Below, one piece after another: positions 38,815-48,038 of a stretch of 64,000 bases of DNA. The translations under genes and the position numbers were made by a program. The stretch lies in contig JAUIEP010000005.1 of assembly GCA_030428835.1 (NCBI GenBank), positions 1 through 64,000 on the forward strand. The letters run 5' to 3'. The DNA is from Gammaproteobacteria bacterium. GTDB taxonomy: Bacteria; Pseudomonadota; Gammaproteobacteria; Pseudomonadales; Halieaceae. Each line of letters starts with the position of its first letter. Position 1 is the first letter of the stretch. Below the pieces are notes generated by a model. It was given only the letters and a program-made list of their open reading frames with translations, made no database searches and was not told the origin of the DNA.

Positions 38815-39576
38815 TTATAACCTCACAATGCCCTGCGGATCGCGTGGCGCAGCCACCCGGCAGAGTTGTGCATCCAGTTTATTAAAGTAATTGTGTGCAG
38901 ATTTACGCTTTATAAAGCTGGATGGCTCCAGATGCTGATAAAGCGCAAAAGCCACAACGTCAGCAGCCTGAATCAGATAGGAATCGCGAGAGTCCCTGAA
39001 GTATGGGTCTTCAACGAGGTTATCTATCTGTAAGTTCCTGTAGCCTCCACCAAATTGATTTGGGACGGGGTTATAGCGGCGCATCTTTCTTACCAGGTCT
39101 CTTATCTTACGCGCCTCGGTATTGTCTGGCACGATGAACCCCCGCTCATCGGGATTGGCCGGGCCATTGAAGTTCCTGTGAGACAGCGTATTGGAGAATC
39201 GCTGAATCAGAGCTTCCCATGCTTTTGTCATTACATCGTAGCCGGCGGGCTTGCCCTGCTTATCCACAACCACATTGATGATACTGAGATCCGGCATGGC
39301 CGATAGTTCGTTAATGAAGGCCCGGATAATCGTCAGCCGGTCATTGCGCTTGATGCGCACCAAATCACCGGGCCGATTGATCAGGTGAGCGGCGTGAATC
39401 TCCTCTCTGAGTAGCAGACCAAAGGTATTGCGCATGCGCCGTCGGAACTCAATGATCCGCTCAAGGTAATCACCCCAGCGCAGTTCGTGGATTACAAGGC
39501 CGGTAAGCGTGAAAAATCGGGTGGGACTTTTATGTAGGCCGGCGTCCCCACTTTCATCAACATACATCAGATACAT
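38815..39576 (-). CDS. DUF3800-domain protein
   Basis: 253 aa with the family's N-terminal YVDESGDAG motif, an IHAAHL segment and a C-terminal DSYLIQAADVVAFALYQHLE block. DUF3800 proteins have a predicted RNase H-like fold and often occur in defence loci. The frame is open to 39624 inside hsdS, but ATG 39576 with AAGGA six bases before it and MYLMYVDESGD is the likely start. It lies within the type I R-M operon between hsdS and hsdR. Confidence 0.82.
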   Translation of the reverse strand: MYLMYVDESGDAGLHKSPTRFFTLTGLVIHELRWGDYLERIIEFRRRMRNTFGLLLREEIHAAHLINRPGDLVRIKRNDRLTIIRAFINELSAMPDLSIINVVVDKQGKPAGYDVMTKAWEALIQRFSNTLSHRNFNGPANPDERGFIVPDNTEARKIRDLVRKMRRYNPVPNQFGGGYRNLQIDNLVEDPYFRDSRDSYLIQAADVVAFALYQHLEPSSFIKRKSAHNYFNKLDAQLCRVAAPRDPQGIVRL

Positions 39577-39601
39577 GAACAATCCTTGTTCGCTAAATTT
39601 G

Positions 39602-40804
39602 TCAGGCAGCCGCCATTTTCTCACTTCCTCTCAGCTCTCCGGTAAACACTTTCTGGAGGAGAGAGTTTTTTAGAGCTGACAACCCAGCCAATTTGCTTTT
39701 GTAGACTGCTTCCAGATTTTGACTAGCCTCCAGAACAGAGTCCAAGCGACCAATGAGGGTGTCCTGGTGCGTCAACGTCGGAAAAGCAATCGGCAGAAGC
39801 TGGACTGATTTTTGATTTATTTTCTTCATTGTTGGGTTGGCGCCCTTGGCGCTTAAGGTAATCAGATTTCTTAATCTACTAGATCTCAATTGATAGTAAA
39901 TAAATCGAGGGCGCACCAAACTCTCGTCGACCTTTAGCTTCATTATCAGGTCAGGGTAGATCACCGGTTCTTTCAACCCATTGCATACTGCAACGTGCCC
40001 GACCAATTCGGGGGTGTTACTCCTTGTCATTAATAGGTCGCCATTATTTGCCCAGTAGTGAGAGCCAACCTTAGTGCTTGCACTTGTATACTTGACTTTT
40101 TCCTTCCTAAATTCAAAGCCTGTAACCGAAGACAACGTCAATACCGGTGTTCCGCTATCGGAGTGATTCTTTGCTGGCGGGGACCATCCATTGCGTGGTT
40201 TTTCTAAGAGTAATCCTCCTAGTTCACTCTCAGCCCACCCTTCCACGCGCTGGCTAAACACCTGATGCAAATAGCTATCAAACAGTTCGCGTGCATTCTT
40301 GAGGTTCTGCTCGGTTAGAGCGCGGGCTTTATCAATGTCGGCGAAGGCCTGATCGAGGGTGGTGACGATGCGTTTCTGCTCTTCTATTTCTACATAAGGG
40401 AAAGTTAGATCTTCAATTTGTGATTTATTAATCGACGCGAACACCGCACCATCGCTACCTTGTACTTCATCTTGTTTGGACAACAGATAATAGAAGAGAA
40501 AATCTTTATCTAAACTATCCGAAGCCCGGATAGCTGCCAAGCCTCGTCCAATACATATCTTTTGCGTCGAGAAATTTACTGGGCCAACCGGCGCCCTAAC
40601 AGACATCAAAATATCGCCAGCCATCGCCTCTTTGGTAATTTTAGTTGTCCACTTCTTGGGCTCAGCGATATATCTATCTCCAAACTCTTTCTTACCTTGA
40701 TAAAACGGTAATCCATTCCCGTCGGTGTTGTAATATTTACCCTCTGGAGACTGCCCGGCTATGACTTCACAGAAATCCCCAAGTTTTTCACTCGACCACC
40801 CCAT
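39602..40804 (-). CDS. hsdS: Type I restriction-modification specificity subunit
   Basis: Determines the DNA target of the R-M complex. 400 aa with two target-recognition domains (~1-150 and ~195-350), each followed by a coiled conserved region (IEEQKRIVTTLDQAFADIDKARALTEQNLKNARELFDSY and HQDTLIGRLDSVLEASQNLEAVYKSKL). ATG 40804 overlaps the hsdM stop by one base (TGATG). Sequence specificity cannot be predicted here. Confidence 0.93.
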   Translation of the reverse strand: MGWSSEKLGDFCEVIAGQSPEGKYYNTDGNGLPFYQGKKEFGDRYIAEPKKWTTKITKEAMAGDILMSVRAPVGPVNFSTQKICIGRGLAAIRASDSLDKDFLFYYLLSKQDEVQGSDGAVFASINKSQIEDLTFPYVEIEEQKRIVTTLDQAFADIDKARALTEQNLKNARELFDSYLHQVFSQRVEGWAESELGGLLLEKPRNGWSPPAKNHSDSGTPVLTLSSVTGFEFRKEKVKYTSASTKVGSHYWANNGDLLMTRSNTPELVGHVAVCNGLKEPVIYPDLIMKLKVDESLVRPRFIYYQLRSSRLRNLITLSAKGANPTMKKINQKSVQLLPIAFPTLTHQDTLIGRLDSVLEASQNLEAVYKSKLAGLSALKNSLLQKVFTGELRGSEKMAAA

Positions 40805-42285
40805 CAAACCAACTCCCGCACCTTCGCCAGAATTGCCTCACTCTCCTTATCCAGCGCGATAATCTCGGCAATAATCTCCTGCGGCTCCCGCAGCGGCGCC
40901 TCTTCCTTCGCATTGGGGTTCTTCACCGACAAATCCCAGGTAGCCTGATCCAGCCCGGCCACGTCAATACTCCAGGACTTCTCCGAATCGCCTCCCTTGC
41001 CGTTGGCCGCCAGGCGCTGCAGCTCCACAAACTCCTGCAGGTCGGCGTCGTTCAGCGGGTTGGTTTTGCCGAGGCTGCGACCTGGGTCTAGCTGGTAGTA
41101 CCAGACTTTCTGCGTCGGTTCGCCCTTGTTGAAGAACAGTACAACCGTTTTCACCCCCGCGCCGAGGAAGGTCTTGGCGGGGCAGTCGAGTACAGTGTGC
41201 AGGTTATGGTTTTGCAACAGTTCTTTCCGCAATGCGATGGCGGCATTATCGGTGTTACTGAGGAAGGTGTTCTTGATCACCACCGCGGCGCGGCCGCCGG
41301 GCTTGAGGATCTTCATAAAGTGCTGCAGGAAGAGGAAGGCCGTCTCGCCGCTCTTGATGGGAAAGTTCTGCTGGACCTCCTTGCGCTCCTTGCCACCGAA
41401 GGGCGGGTTGGCGAGCACGATGTCGTGCTGATTGCCGGGCTGGATGTCCTGCAGGTTCTCCGCCAGGGTGTTGGTGTGGACCACGTTGGGGGTCTCGATG
41501 CCGTGCAGGATCATGTTCATGATTGCAATCACATAGGCCAGGGACTTTTTCTCCTTGGCGTAGAAGGTGCGATCCTGCAGGGTTTTCAGGTCCGAGGTGG
41601 ACAGTTTGTTCTGCGCCCTGCCGCCCTGGCGGAGGTAGTCGAAGGCTTCGCACAGGAAGCCAGCCGACCCCGCGGCGCCATCGTAGATCGTTTCACCAAT
41701 CTTCGGTTGCACCACGTCGATCATGGCGCGAATCAGCGGGCGCGGGGTGTAGTACTCACCGCCGTTGCGCCCTGCGTTGCCCATGTTCTTGATCTTGGTT
41801 TCGTAGAGGTGGCTGAGTTCGTGCTTCTCCTCCTGTGAGCGAAAGCGCAGCTCGTCCACTTTCTCCAGGGCATCGCGCAGGGAGTAGCCGCTCTGCAGCC
41901 TGTTTTTGATCTCGCCGAAAATCTCGCCGATTTTGTACTCGATGGTGTCCGGGCTTTCGGCGGCCTGCTTGAATCCCTTGAGGTAGGGGAACAGTTCACC
42001 ATTCACATAGTCGATCAGGTCGTCGCCAGTAAGGGCGTTATTGTGGTCAAAGTTGCCGTCTGCGTCCTTGGGCGCCGCCCAGGCGCTCCAGCGGTGTTCG
42101 GGGTCGATGATGTACTGGTAGTCCTGGCCCATCAGTTCCGCCTCGAGGCCGCGCTCGTGTTCGAGATCGTCGAGGTATTTGAGGAACAGCATCCAGCTTG
42201 TTTGCTCGGTGTAGTCGAGTTCGCTGGAGCAGCCGGCGTCCTTGTGGAGGATGTCGTCGATATTCTTGAAGGCTTGTTCAAACAT
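40804..42285 (-). CDS. hsdM: Type I restriction-modification methyltransferase subunit
   Basis: N6-adenine methyltransferase. 493 aa: N-terminal HsdM helical domain (MFEQAFKNIDDILHKDAG...LFLKYLDDLE), YYTPRPLIRAMIDVV, the SAM motif IYDGAAGSAGFL and catalytic NPPFGGKE. Start of the operon hsdM-hsdS-DUF3800-hsdR. Confidence 0.95.
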   Translation of the reverse strand: MFEQAFKNIDDILHKDAGCSSELDYTEQTSWMLFLKYLDDLEHERGLEAELMGQDYQYIIDPEHRWSAWAAPKDADGNFDHNNALTGDDLIDYVNGELFPYLKGFKQAAESPDTIEYKIGEIFGEIKNRLQSGYSLRDALEKVDELRFRSQEEKHELSHLYETKIKNMGNAGRNGGEYYTPRPLIRAMIDVVQPKIGETIYDGAAGSAGFLCEAFDYLRQGGRAQNKLSTSDLKTLQDRTFYAKEKKSLAYVIAIMNMILHGIETPNVVHTNTLAENLQDIQPGNQHDIVLANPPFGGKERKEVQQNFPIKSGETAFLFLQHFMKILKPGGRAAVVIKNTFLSNTDNAAIALRKELLQNHNLHTVLDCPAKTFLGAGVKTVVLFFNKGEPTQKVWYYQLDPGRSLGKTNPLNDADLQEFVELQRLAANGKGGDSEKSWSIDVAGLDQATWDLSVKNPNAKEEAPLREPQEIIAEIIALDKESEAILAKVRELV

Positions 42286-42442
42286 CAGGGCTACAGGTTC
42301 CTTGAAATGTTACTTATGCTCAATTTGGCGCCCACCAGTCAATTGTGGTCATCATATCCTTGGAAAGACCGGTGACGTTTTTCTGTGGGTCGTATTTATG
42401 CCTGTTTGTGCGCTACGTCACAAGCTCAACCCATACTCAACA

Positions 42443-43033
42443 TTAACTTTCTCGTGATACAAATGCGCTGGCTGACGCCTGCGTATCGGGCCGCTGTAGA
42501 GGTCGTAGAGGTCTCCTGCCCGGTTCACAAGGCTGACCATTGAACCGTGACCGAAGCCAGGTGTTCGCGGCCCGCCTGCCGGCGTTGTCCTTCCGGTACT
42601 CTACCGGCTCCCTGTCCATCGCCTCATGCCAGAGGCGCACGTACTCCCGCACGGTATTGTTACGGGCAAGTGTCCCCGTCGGTAGGTGCCAGCGCAGGTA
42701 TGCAAGGTCATCGGCCAGCAGTGAAACTCCCTGGCTGTTGAAGTACTCCCGGGTGATTGGTAGCACCTGCTCTGTAATCCCCGGCTGGGGTAGCGGATTC
42801 TGCGGATTTGCGGATTTCGCTTGAAAACCAGCAACGGTGCGGGCTTCACTTTCCTCAGGTGACTGCGAAGTTCTGCGGATTCCATTGTCCACAAGTGACT
42901 TTCCGCGGTTTACCGCAAAGAGCTGCGGATTCCCCGGGTCGGGTGGTTGTGCGGGTTCCGCAGAATCCGCAGTTTCCGCAATGGACCGCTGCGAATTCCA
43001 CGTTTTTATCCCCAGCATCTCCGCCAGATTCAT
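42443..43033 (-). CDS. Hypothetical island protein downstream of the DUF3987 gene
   Basis: 196 aa, unrecognised. N-terminal half is low-complexity and polar; the C-terminal part (NSQGVSLLADDLAYLRWHLPTGTLARNNTVREYVRLWHEAM) looks folded and may bind DNA or a partner. Its start overlaps the DUF3987 stop in ATGA, so it is the last gene of the AlpA-Toprim-DUF3987 operon. Confidence 0.65.
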   Translation of the reverse strand: MNLAEMLGIKTWNSQRSIAETADSAEPAQPPDPGNPQLFAVNRGKSLVDNGIRRTSQSPEESEARTVAGFQAKSANPQNPLPQPGITEQVLPITREYFNSQGVSLLADDLAYLRWHLPTGTLARNNTVREYVRLWHEAMDREPVEYRKDNAGRRAANTWLRSRFNGQPCEPGRRPLRPLQRPDTQASASAFVSRES

Positions 43034-44502
43034 CCCGGCACGACCTCCCAGGCGCTCGCAAGCCCCCGTGTGTTCTGTTCAATCACACGCACTGCGGCGG
43101 CACCCTCCAGCAGGGCGAGCAGTGCCCGAAGATCAGCCACCTTTTTGCGCAGCTTGTGGGGCAATCGCTTCTGCATGTGGTCAATCGTTGCCCGTCCACC
43201 CGGTTCGGTCTTCAACCACTCCAGCAGTTCACGGGCCTGCCGGTGAGCGTGATCCTGTTCTGCGAGCTGTGCGGCCCGCAGGGCGTTTTGCAGGTAGTAC
43301 GTGGCCAAGGTCCAGGCGCGACCCATTTGCTCCTCTGTTATGGCTTGGGTCCCCTCCAGGACGGCAAAGACTCCCGCCAGGCGCAGGGCCTGTTCAGCCG
43401 CCTTGCTGGCATGGGGCTTGACGATCTCCAACAGCGCCCCCCTTGCCTGAGCCATCTCCGTGCGGTTGTAGCTGTCCACCCACAAGGCTGTAGCGTCATC
43501 GTCGGGGCGCAGTTGTGGTAACTCCAGCCCGCCGTCCTCCCCAGTGGAAGGCTCATATTCCAGCAACGCAGTAATGCGCTGGTGGAAGCGCACCACAACG
43601 GGGTGTTGGTTGGCGTCCTTCGGCGCGTATAGGCGCGAACCAGCCAGGGAGCGAGACTCAGCAACTAGGAAGCGGGCCAACAGACCCTGTTCCAGCAGCA
43701 TGCGATCCGACAGCACGCCAGCGGCGACACGGGGCTGCACTTGCAAGTGGATAGACAGCCGGCGCCCCCACATTGCAGACGTTTCACCATCAGCGGCGCG
43801 GGTGCGAAATATCGCGGCGCCATCCCAGTACTTTGACAGGCCAGCAATGGTTTTCAGTGCGTTTTCGGGATTCATCGCATGCCCGCCGAAGAATTGCCCG
43901 CCTTCATCGCTGAACAGGGCTTGACTGGGCCTGCCGCGGCGGAATGAACGTTGCAAACCCTCCAGGGTGGGTTCTTGGGCAATCACAATAGGCTCCGGTG
44001 GCACCACAGGCGGAGTCAACCCGGCAAGTGCGATGGCCTTGTCTCCGGGCGTTTTTTTCTTGTCGTTGACAAGCTGCCGATGGGTAGCGTCATAGACAGC
44101 CTTCTCATCGTGGTATTGCTTCAGTGCGGTACGGTAATCTAGGGCGCGTTCCCGCTGCCAGTGCTCCAAGGGGCGACTGGCCACTCGATCACAGGCACTT
44201 TTACGGTCGCCGGATTCCGCCACGGTCAGTATGAAAAGCGACAGCGGATATACGCGCCCGTCCATCACTACATCGGCCTTATCTTGCGCTGCGAAGGCAG
44301 CGACAGATAGCACAGCCTGGGCGGCGATTTCGGGCGGCGCCTGCATGGTGGTGGAGATAGCACGGGCGGTACCACCCAATAGCTCCCCCAGGGCTTCCAA
44401 AGGATAGGCAGCGCGGTCGATCACGTCCGGCAAAGTAGGCAACTCAAGATCATGGGGCGTGGGCTTGGGCCGCAGGTCCTGCGCCAAGTTGAAATGAGTC
44501 AT
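43030..44502 (-). CDS. DUF3987-domain protein (primase-helicase partner)
   Basis: 490 aa in the YfjI/DUF3987 family found in prophage and satellite replication modules: YPLEALGELLGGTARAISTTMQAP, VAESGDRKSACDRVASRPL in the expected P-loop position, SDEGGQFFGGHAM and GRRLSIHLQVQPRVAAGVL. ATG 44502 overlaps the preceding stop by one base (TGATG). Probably works with the Toprim protein in replicating the element; inferred. Confidence 0.8.
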   Translation of the reverse strand: MTHFNLAQDLRPKPTPHDLELPTLPDVIDRAAYPLEALGELLGGTARAISTTMQAPPEIAAQAVLSVAAFAAQDKADVVMDGRVYPLSLFILTVAESGDRKSACDRVASRPLEHWQRERALDYRTALKQYHDEKAVYDATHRQLVNDKKKTPGDKAIALAGLTPPVVPPEPIVIAQEPTLEGLQRSFRRGRPSQALFSDEGGQFFGGHAMNPENALKTIAGLSKYWDGAAIFRTRAADGETSAMWGRRLSIHLQVQPRVAAGVLSDRMLLEQGLLARFLVAESRSLAGSRLYAPKDANQHPVVVRFHQRITALLEYEPSTGEDGGLELPQLRPDDDATALWVDSYNRTEMAQARGALLEIVKPHASKAAEQALRLAGVFAVLEGTQAITEEQMGRAWTLATYYLQNALRAAQLAEQDHAHRQARELLEWLKTEPGGRATIDHMQKRLPHKLRKKVADLRALLALLEGAAAVRVIEQNTRGLASAWEVVPG

Positions 44503-45407
44503 CAAGGCGCCCTCCTGCAGTTGGCGACATCGTTGAAGTCTGTGCAGGTACAGCCCTCTTGCCGGCACGTCGTGGGCCAGGTCATTACACCACTTACCTT
44601 ACGAGCTGCCTCTGCGGCCTGGGTCATCCCCGGGTTTCCGTGTGTAGCGTGGTCATCGTCGGCGGCAATCACGAAGTTCAGTGCGGGATGGAAGACGCGA
44701 ATAGCATTCGCAACCTTCGTCAGGTTGCCAGCAGTCATGGCTGCCACCACCGGAACGCGGAGGGTCCCGGCTATGGTGGCCGCGGTGGCCCAGCCTTCAC
44801 AGATATACAGGTTGCCCTTCATCGGCAGCTCACGACCGAACAATGCAAAGGCCTCCGACAACTGGCCTCCCCTCAGAAACCGCTTGGTGCCATCGGGATA
44901 GATTTGCTGGAGATTGACCATGTCGCCCGCCACTGTGCGAAGTGGAATCAGCAGTCGGTCACCGATTTGACGGAGGCATAGCGCGGGAATGTTTTTCTTC
45001 TGGAGATAGGGGTGGGCAGTGGTGGCGAGCCCAGCCCTCTTCCAGATGCATTTTGCCTTCCATGCGGCGCGAAGATAGCCGAGGGTCCTGTCTTTTGCAC
45101 GCTCGCGGTTCCCGGCCTCAACCGAGGACCTCATAGCCGAGCGCTCTACTGATCCAAGGGGTGATTTCTGGTCATAGCGCCACGTGCGGGTGTTGCCCGT
45201 GCGCCAGTTGCCGACTACACCGCCAGGACGATGATCAAGGTACAGCGCATACCAGCCTGCCTTATTCCCTTTCTTGCCATCCGGACAATCGAATCGGTGT
45301 ATTTTCCCATCGGGAACCGGATCGAGCATGACCCCGGTTTCTTGATACACCACATCCGCGAAGCTACGTACGGGGTCCACACCTGAATTACCAATAAAAT
45401 GACTCAT
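44502..45407 (-). CDS. Toprim-domain primase-like protein
   Basis: 301 aa. C-terminal Toprim core with glutamate motif ICEGWATAATIAG and acidic motif IAADDDHATHGNPG; N-terminal region GKIHRFDCPDGKKGNKAGWYALYLD is typical of phage/satellite primase-like proteins. Start overlaps the alpA stop by 4 bp. No helicase domain is present, so it probably pairs with the DUF3987 protein. Confidence 0.83.
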   Translation of the reverse strand: MSHFIGNSGVDPVRSFADVVYQETGVMLDPVPDGKIHRFDCPDGKKGNKAGWYALYLDHRPGGVVGNWRTGNTRTWRYDQKSPLGSVERSAMRSSVEAGNRERAKDRTLGYLRAAWKAKCIWKRAGLATTAHPYLQKKNIPALCLRQIGDRLLIPLRTVAGDMVNLQQIYPDGTKRFLRGGQLSEAFALFGRELPMKGNLYICEGWATAATIAGTLRVPVVAAMTAGNLTKVANAIRVFHPALNFVIAADDDHATHGNPGMTQAAEAARKVSGVMTWPTTCRQEGCTCTDFNDVANCRRAP

Positions 45408-45622
45408 TCCGGGGCCTCTCCGTCGCGCTCTGCAATACGATCAGTAATCCATTGCTGGACTTCGGTAGAGACCCACGCGCTGACTCTCCCCAGCTTCACG
45501 GGAGACGGGAATGCCCCTTCAGCGACGAGTTCGTACAGGCGGGATTGTTTGAGGCCCGTTGCTTCCTCCAGACGCTTCATGCGCCAGAGTTCGACGGGGC
45601 CAAGTTTGGTGGGGTGGTTCAT
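45404..45622 (-). CDS. alpA: AlpA-family excisionase/transcriptional regulator
   Basis: 72 aa with a winged helix-turn-helix of the AlpA/MerR type (LKQSRLYELVAEGAFPSPVKLGRVSAWVSTEVQQWITDRI). Such proteins activate or direct excision of P4-like elements. First gene of an overlapping operon with the Toprim and DUF3987 genes. Confidence 0.88.
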   Translation of the reverse strand: MNHPTKLGPVELWRMKRLEEATGLKQSRLYELVAEGAFPSPVKLGRVSAWVSTEVQQWITDRIAERDGEAPE

Positions 45623-45698
45623 GCTGCCATATCTCCATGGAGGCCAGTGGATTTATGGCGGAGTGAAGCATTGGAAATTGGTGCTGTAACGATTCAAC

Positions 45699-45709
45699 GG
45701 GTGACACCC
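45699..45709. promoter_or_regulatory. Operator-like element GGGTGACACCC
   Basis: Palindromic 11-mer upstream of alpA; the same core occurs 66 bp away at 45765-45777. Confidence 0.45.
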
Positions 45710-45764
45710 ACACAGCCAAAAAGGGGTCAACCCATAGCTGCAACCCGCATAATTACTGCGCTTA

Positions 45765-45777
45765 GGGGTGTCACCCC
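45765..45777. promoter_or_regulatory. Operator-like element GGGGTGTCACCCC
   Basis: Palindromic 13-mer at the end of the neighbouring HTH gene, overlapping its stop; a reverse-complement match to the core at 45699-45709. On the plus strand it is followed by CTTTTT and could also end a transcript. Confidence 0.45.
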
Positions 45778-46550
45778 CTTTTTATCTTTGGATTGTGGTC
45801 TTTGGGCTTAATGATCGTAAACATGACGCCGGCAATGCGATCAGAGGCATCCATTCCCTGGCTCGCCAGCCTGTTCGCAATCCAGGCTTTGACAGCTTCT
45901 TTGGTAGGATCTCGACTGTGCCGCGGCTCAAAAAAATTGGCTATAGCCTCGTGCATTATGTCCATATAGGCAGTCGAGTATTCCGGTACTCGCACAGCCT
46001 CTCCTACTAGCCGTATACCGTGCTCACGTTCAAAACGGTCTATCTCCTCCCGGCTGATAATCGCCCGCTCTGGATGCCAATCCCAGGCGAACTTGCCCGC
46101 TTGCCTGGTAGTCGAAATCAGCTCCGATATATCAAGAACTTCTTTTTGGTCAGGGCTTGCAGCTGCAACGAGCCCGTACCGACACCTATCGAAGTCCTCA
46201 ACCATGGTTACGCTGTAATCGAAGACCTCTGTAAAGTCATCTGAATCCAGCATTTCATGGGTCACGTTGAGCTCATCAAGCGACGCCGCGACTTTTCCCG
46301 GAACCAAGTACAGGAACTGAAATAGCGTCGGGTCGCAAAGGTTGTCGATGTTCTGTTCTTTGGTGTCAACTGCGTCTTCAAGATCAACGAGCTTTATAGT
46401 GCCGGCGAGGCTGGAAGTCTTGATGGCCGGACGCAACGCTCCATCCTCCAAGTATTGCTGGACATCACGGAGCGAACACCCCCAACGTTGAGCTATCTCT
46501 TTCGGAGAGAAGTATGATTTTTCCGGAAGTCCAAAAGCCACTTCACCCAT
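45771..46550 (-). CDS. Island protein with N-terminal helix-turn-helix, unknown function
   Basis: 259 aa. Residues ~13-50 (YFSPKEIAQRWGCSLRDVQQYLEDGALRPAI) read as a MerR/AlpA-like helix-turn-helix, so a regulator is likely. The C-terminal region (EYSTAYMDIMHEAIANFFEPRHSRDPTKEAVKAWI) is not one I can name. It lies between int and alpA, the usual place for the element's control gene. Confidence 0.7.
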   Translation of the reverse strand: MGEVAFGLPEKSYFSPKEIAQRWGCSLRDVQQYLEDGALRPAIKTSSLAGTIKLVDLEDAVDTKEQNIDNLCDPTLFQFLYLVPGKVAASLDELNVTHEMLDSDDFTEVFDYSVTMVEDFDRCRYGLVAAASPDQKEVLDISELISTTRQAGKFAWDWHPERAIISREEIDRFEREHGIRLVGEAVRVPEYSTAYMDIMHEAIANFFEPRHSRDPTKEAVKAWIANRLASQGMDASDRIAGVMFTIIKPKDHNPKIKRG

Positions 46551-46624
46551 TAGATCAGCGCCCCCAATGCGCCCGAGTCATTAAAAATATCTGAAGATTC
46601 CCGAACCACAGGCCGTTGCCATGC

Positions 46625-47884
46625 TCATTCCGTTTGCTCAAGGCCAAATTGCCCCACCACCACGTTTTCTCCACTAGCCTGGGCTCTCAACCCATCCAGA
46701 TAATCAGCCCATGTCTGCATCATCTGCTTCCTGTCGTCCAAAAATTTTGCCCGGTGGTACGCGCCGCCATTCGGATCTTTTATCCGGTGCCCCAACTGGA
46801 GTTCGATGTACTGGTCCGGTAGTTTCAACGCCTCCAACATGATCGTTTTAGCCAATGCGCGGAAACCATGGCCCGACATCGTATCGCCGTCATAGCCCAT
46901 GCGCCGAAGGGCACTGAGTACCGCCCCTTCCGACAGGTGTCCTTCCTTCCCGTAGCTAAAGAAGACAAATTCCCTCGCCCCGGTGACCGGCTTCAAAGCC
47001 TCAAGGATTGCCACAGCTTGCCTAGACAGGGGAACGATCAGGTCCACACCGGTCTGGTTGCGGGTCTTTGGCGGCGTATAGCGCCACTCTGCAGCGTCGA
47101 GATCAATGTCCCCCCACCGGGCAGAGCGCAACTCCCCCGGCCTGACGAAAATCAAGGGCGATAGCTTCAGCGCGGCACTGACCTGGGGTGTACCAGAATA
47201 GGCGTCTATATCGAGCAATAGTTGGCCGACTTTGAGCGGGTCGGTTATTGCAGCTCGGTGTTTGACCTGGGGGGGCTTCAAAGCGTCATTCAGGTCACGC
47301 GTGGGGTCACTCTCTGCAATCCCGGAAGACACGGCGAAACGAAATACCTGACTACATTTGACCTTGATGCGCTTGGCCGTCTCGAGCTTGCCCTGATTCT
47401 CGAATTTTCTGCATGTATCCAGAACCATCTTGGGCGTGACCGCCGTGATCGGGCGGTCGCCGAATTCGGCGATAGCGAAACTGAGCAGCCAGGCGGACTT
47501 ATTGCGGGTGGATTCGGCCTTGTCAGTCTGTCGCGACAGCCACATTTCCGCCACCGCCTTGAAATTATTTTCATGCGCGGAGAGCACCGCGGCCTTTTCT
47601 TCTTTTCTGCGCTGGCTCGGGTCTTCACCACGAGCCAGCAGCTTGCGGGCAACGTCCCTGGCCTCCTTGGCCTCAGCAAGGCCCACTGCGGGATACAGGC
47701 CCATAGACAGGGACTTGGCCTTCTTCAGGAAGAAGTAGCGCCACATCCACTTTTTGGTGCCGTTGGGCATCACCTTGAGGAATAGCCCGTCTCCTGCATT
47801 CAGGGTATAAGGCCTGGATTCGGGCTTGGCGGTTTCCGCCTGCCGGGCGTGGGTGAGGGGTTTCCGTTCCGCCATAACCTGCAT
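46625..47884 (-). CDS. int: Tyrosine recombinase/integrase, P4-like
   Basis: Site-specific recombinase that inserted the island at tRNA-Leu. 419 aa: DUF4102 arm-binding domain (SRPYTLNAGDGLFLKVMPNGTKKWMWRY), core-binding domain, and a catalytic domain with Arg in IFVRPGELRSARW, HGFR, LGHRIKD and Tyr in GAYHRAKFLDDR. All five catalytic positions are present, so it looks intact. Its start is ~155 bp from the tRNA end, the typical P4 layout. Confidence 0.94.
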   Translation of the reverse strand: MQVMAERKPLTHARQAETAKPESRPYTLNAGDGLFLKVMPNGTKKWMWRYFFLKKAKSLSMGLYPAVGLAEAKEARDVARKLLARGEDPSQRRKEEKAAVLSAHENNFKAVAEMWLSRQTDKAESTRNKSAWLLSFAIAEFGDRPITAVTPKMVLDTCRKFENQGKLETAKRIKVKCSQVFRFAVSSGIAESDPTRDLNDALKPPQVKHRAAITDPLKVGQLLLDIDAYSGTPQVSAALKLSPLIFVRPGELRSARWGDIDLDAAEWRYTPPKTRNQTGVDLIVPLSRQAVAILEALKPVTGAREFVFFSYGKEGHLSEGAVLSALRRMGYDGDTMSGHGFRALAKTIMLEALKLPDQYIELQLGHRIKDPNGGAYHRAKFLDDRKQMMQTWADYLDGLRAQASGENVVVGQFGLEQTE

Positions 47885-47885
47885 C

Positions 47886-47928
47886 CTGAGTAACCATCAG
47901 CTTGGTTACTCAGGAAGTTACTCAAGTT
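47886..47928. promoter_or_regulatory. Right integrase arm-type sites
   Basis: GTTACTCA at 47905-47912 and 47917-47924 in the same orientation and spacing as the left pair, plus an inverted copy CTGAGTAAC at 47886-47894 overlapping the int start. Two CGGACTTCA(C/G)TGGAC repeats (47954-47968, 48007-48021) lie between these and the att core. Confidence 0.7.
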
Positions 47929-48038
47929 TTGCGTGGTTTGCAATGGCGCCCAGCGGACTTCACTGGACCCAAGGATTGAATAAATCCTTTTTAAATCAAC
48001 AGCTACCGGACTTCAGTGGACAACCGTGACCTTTGATA

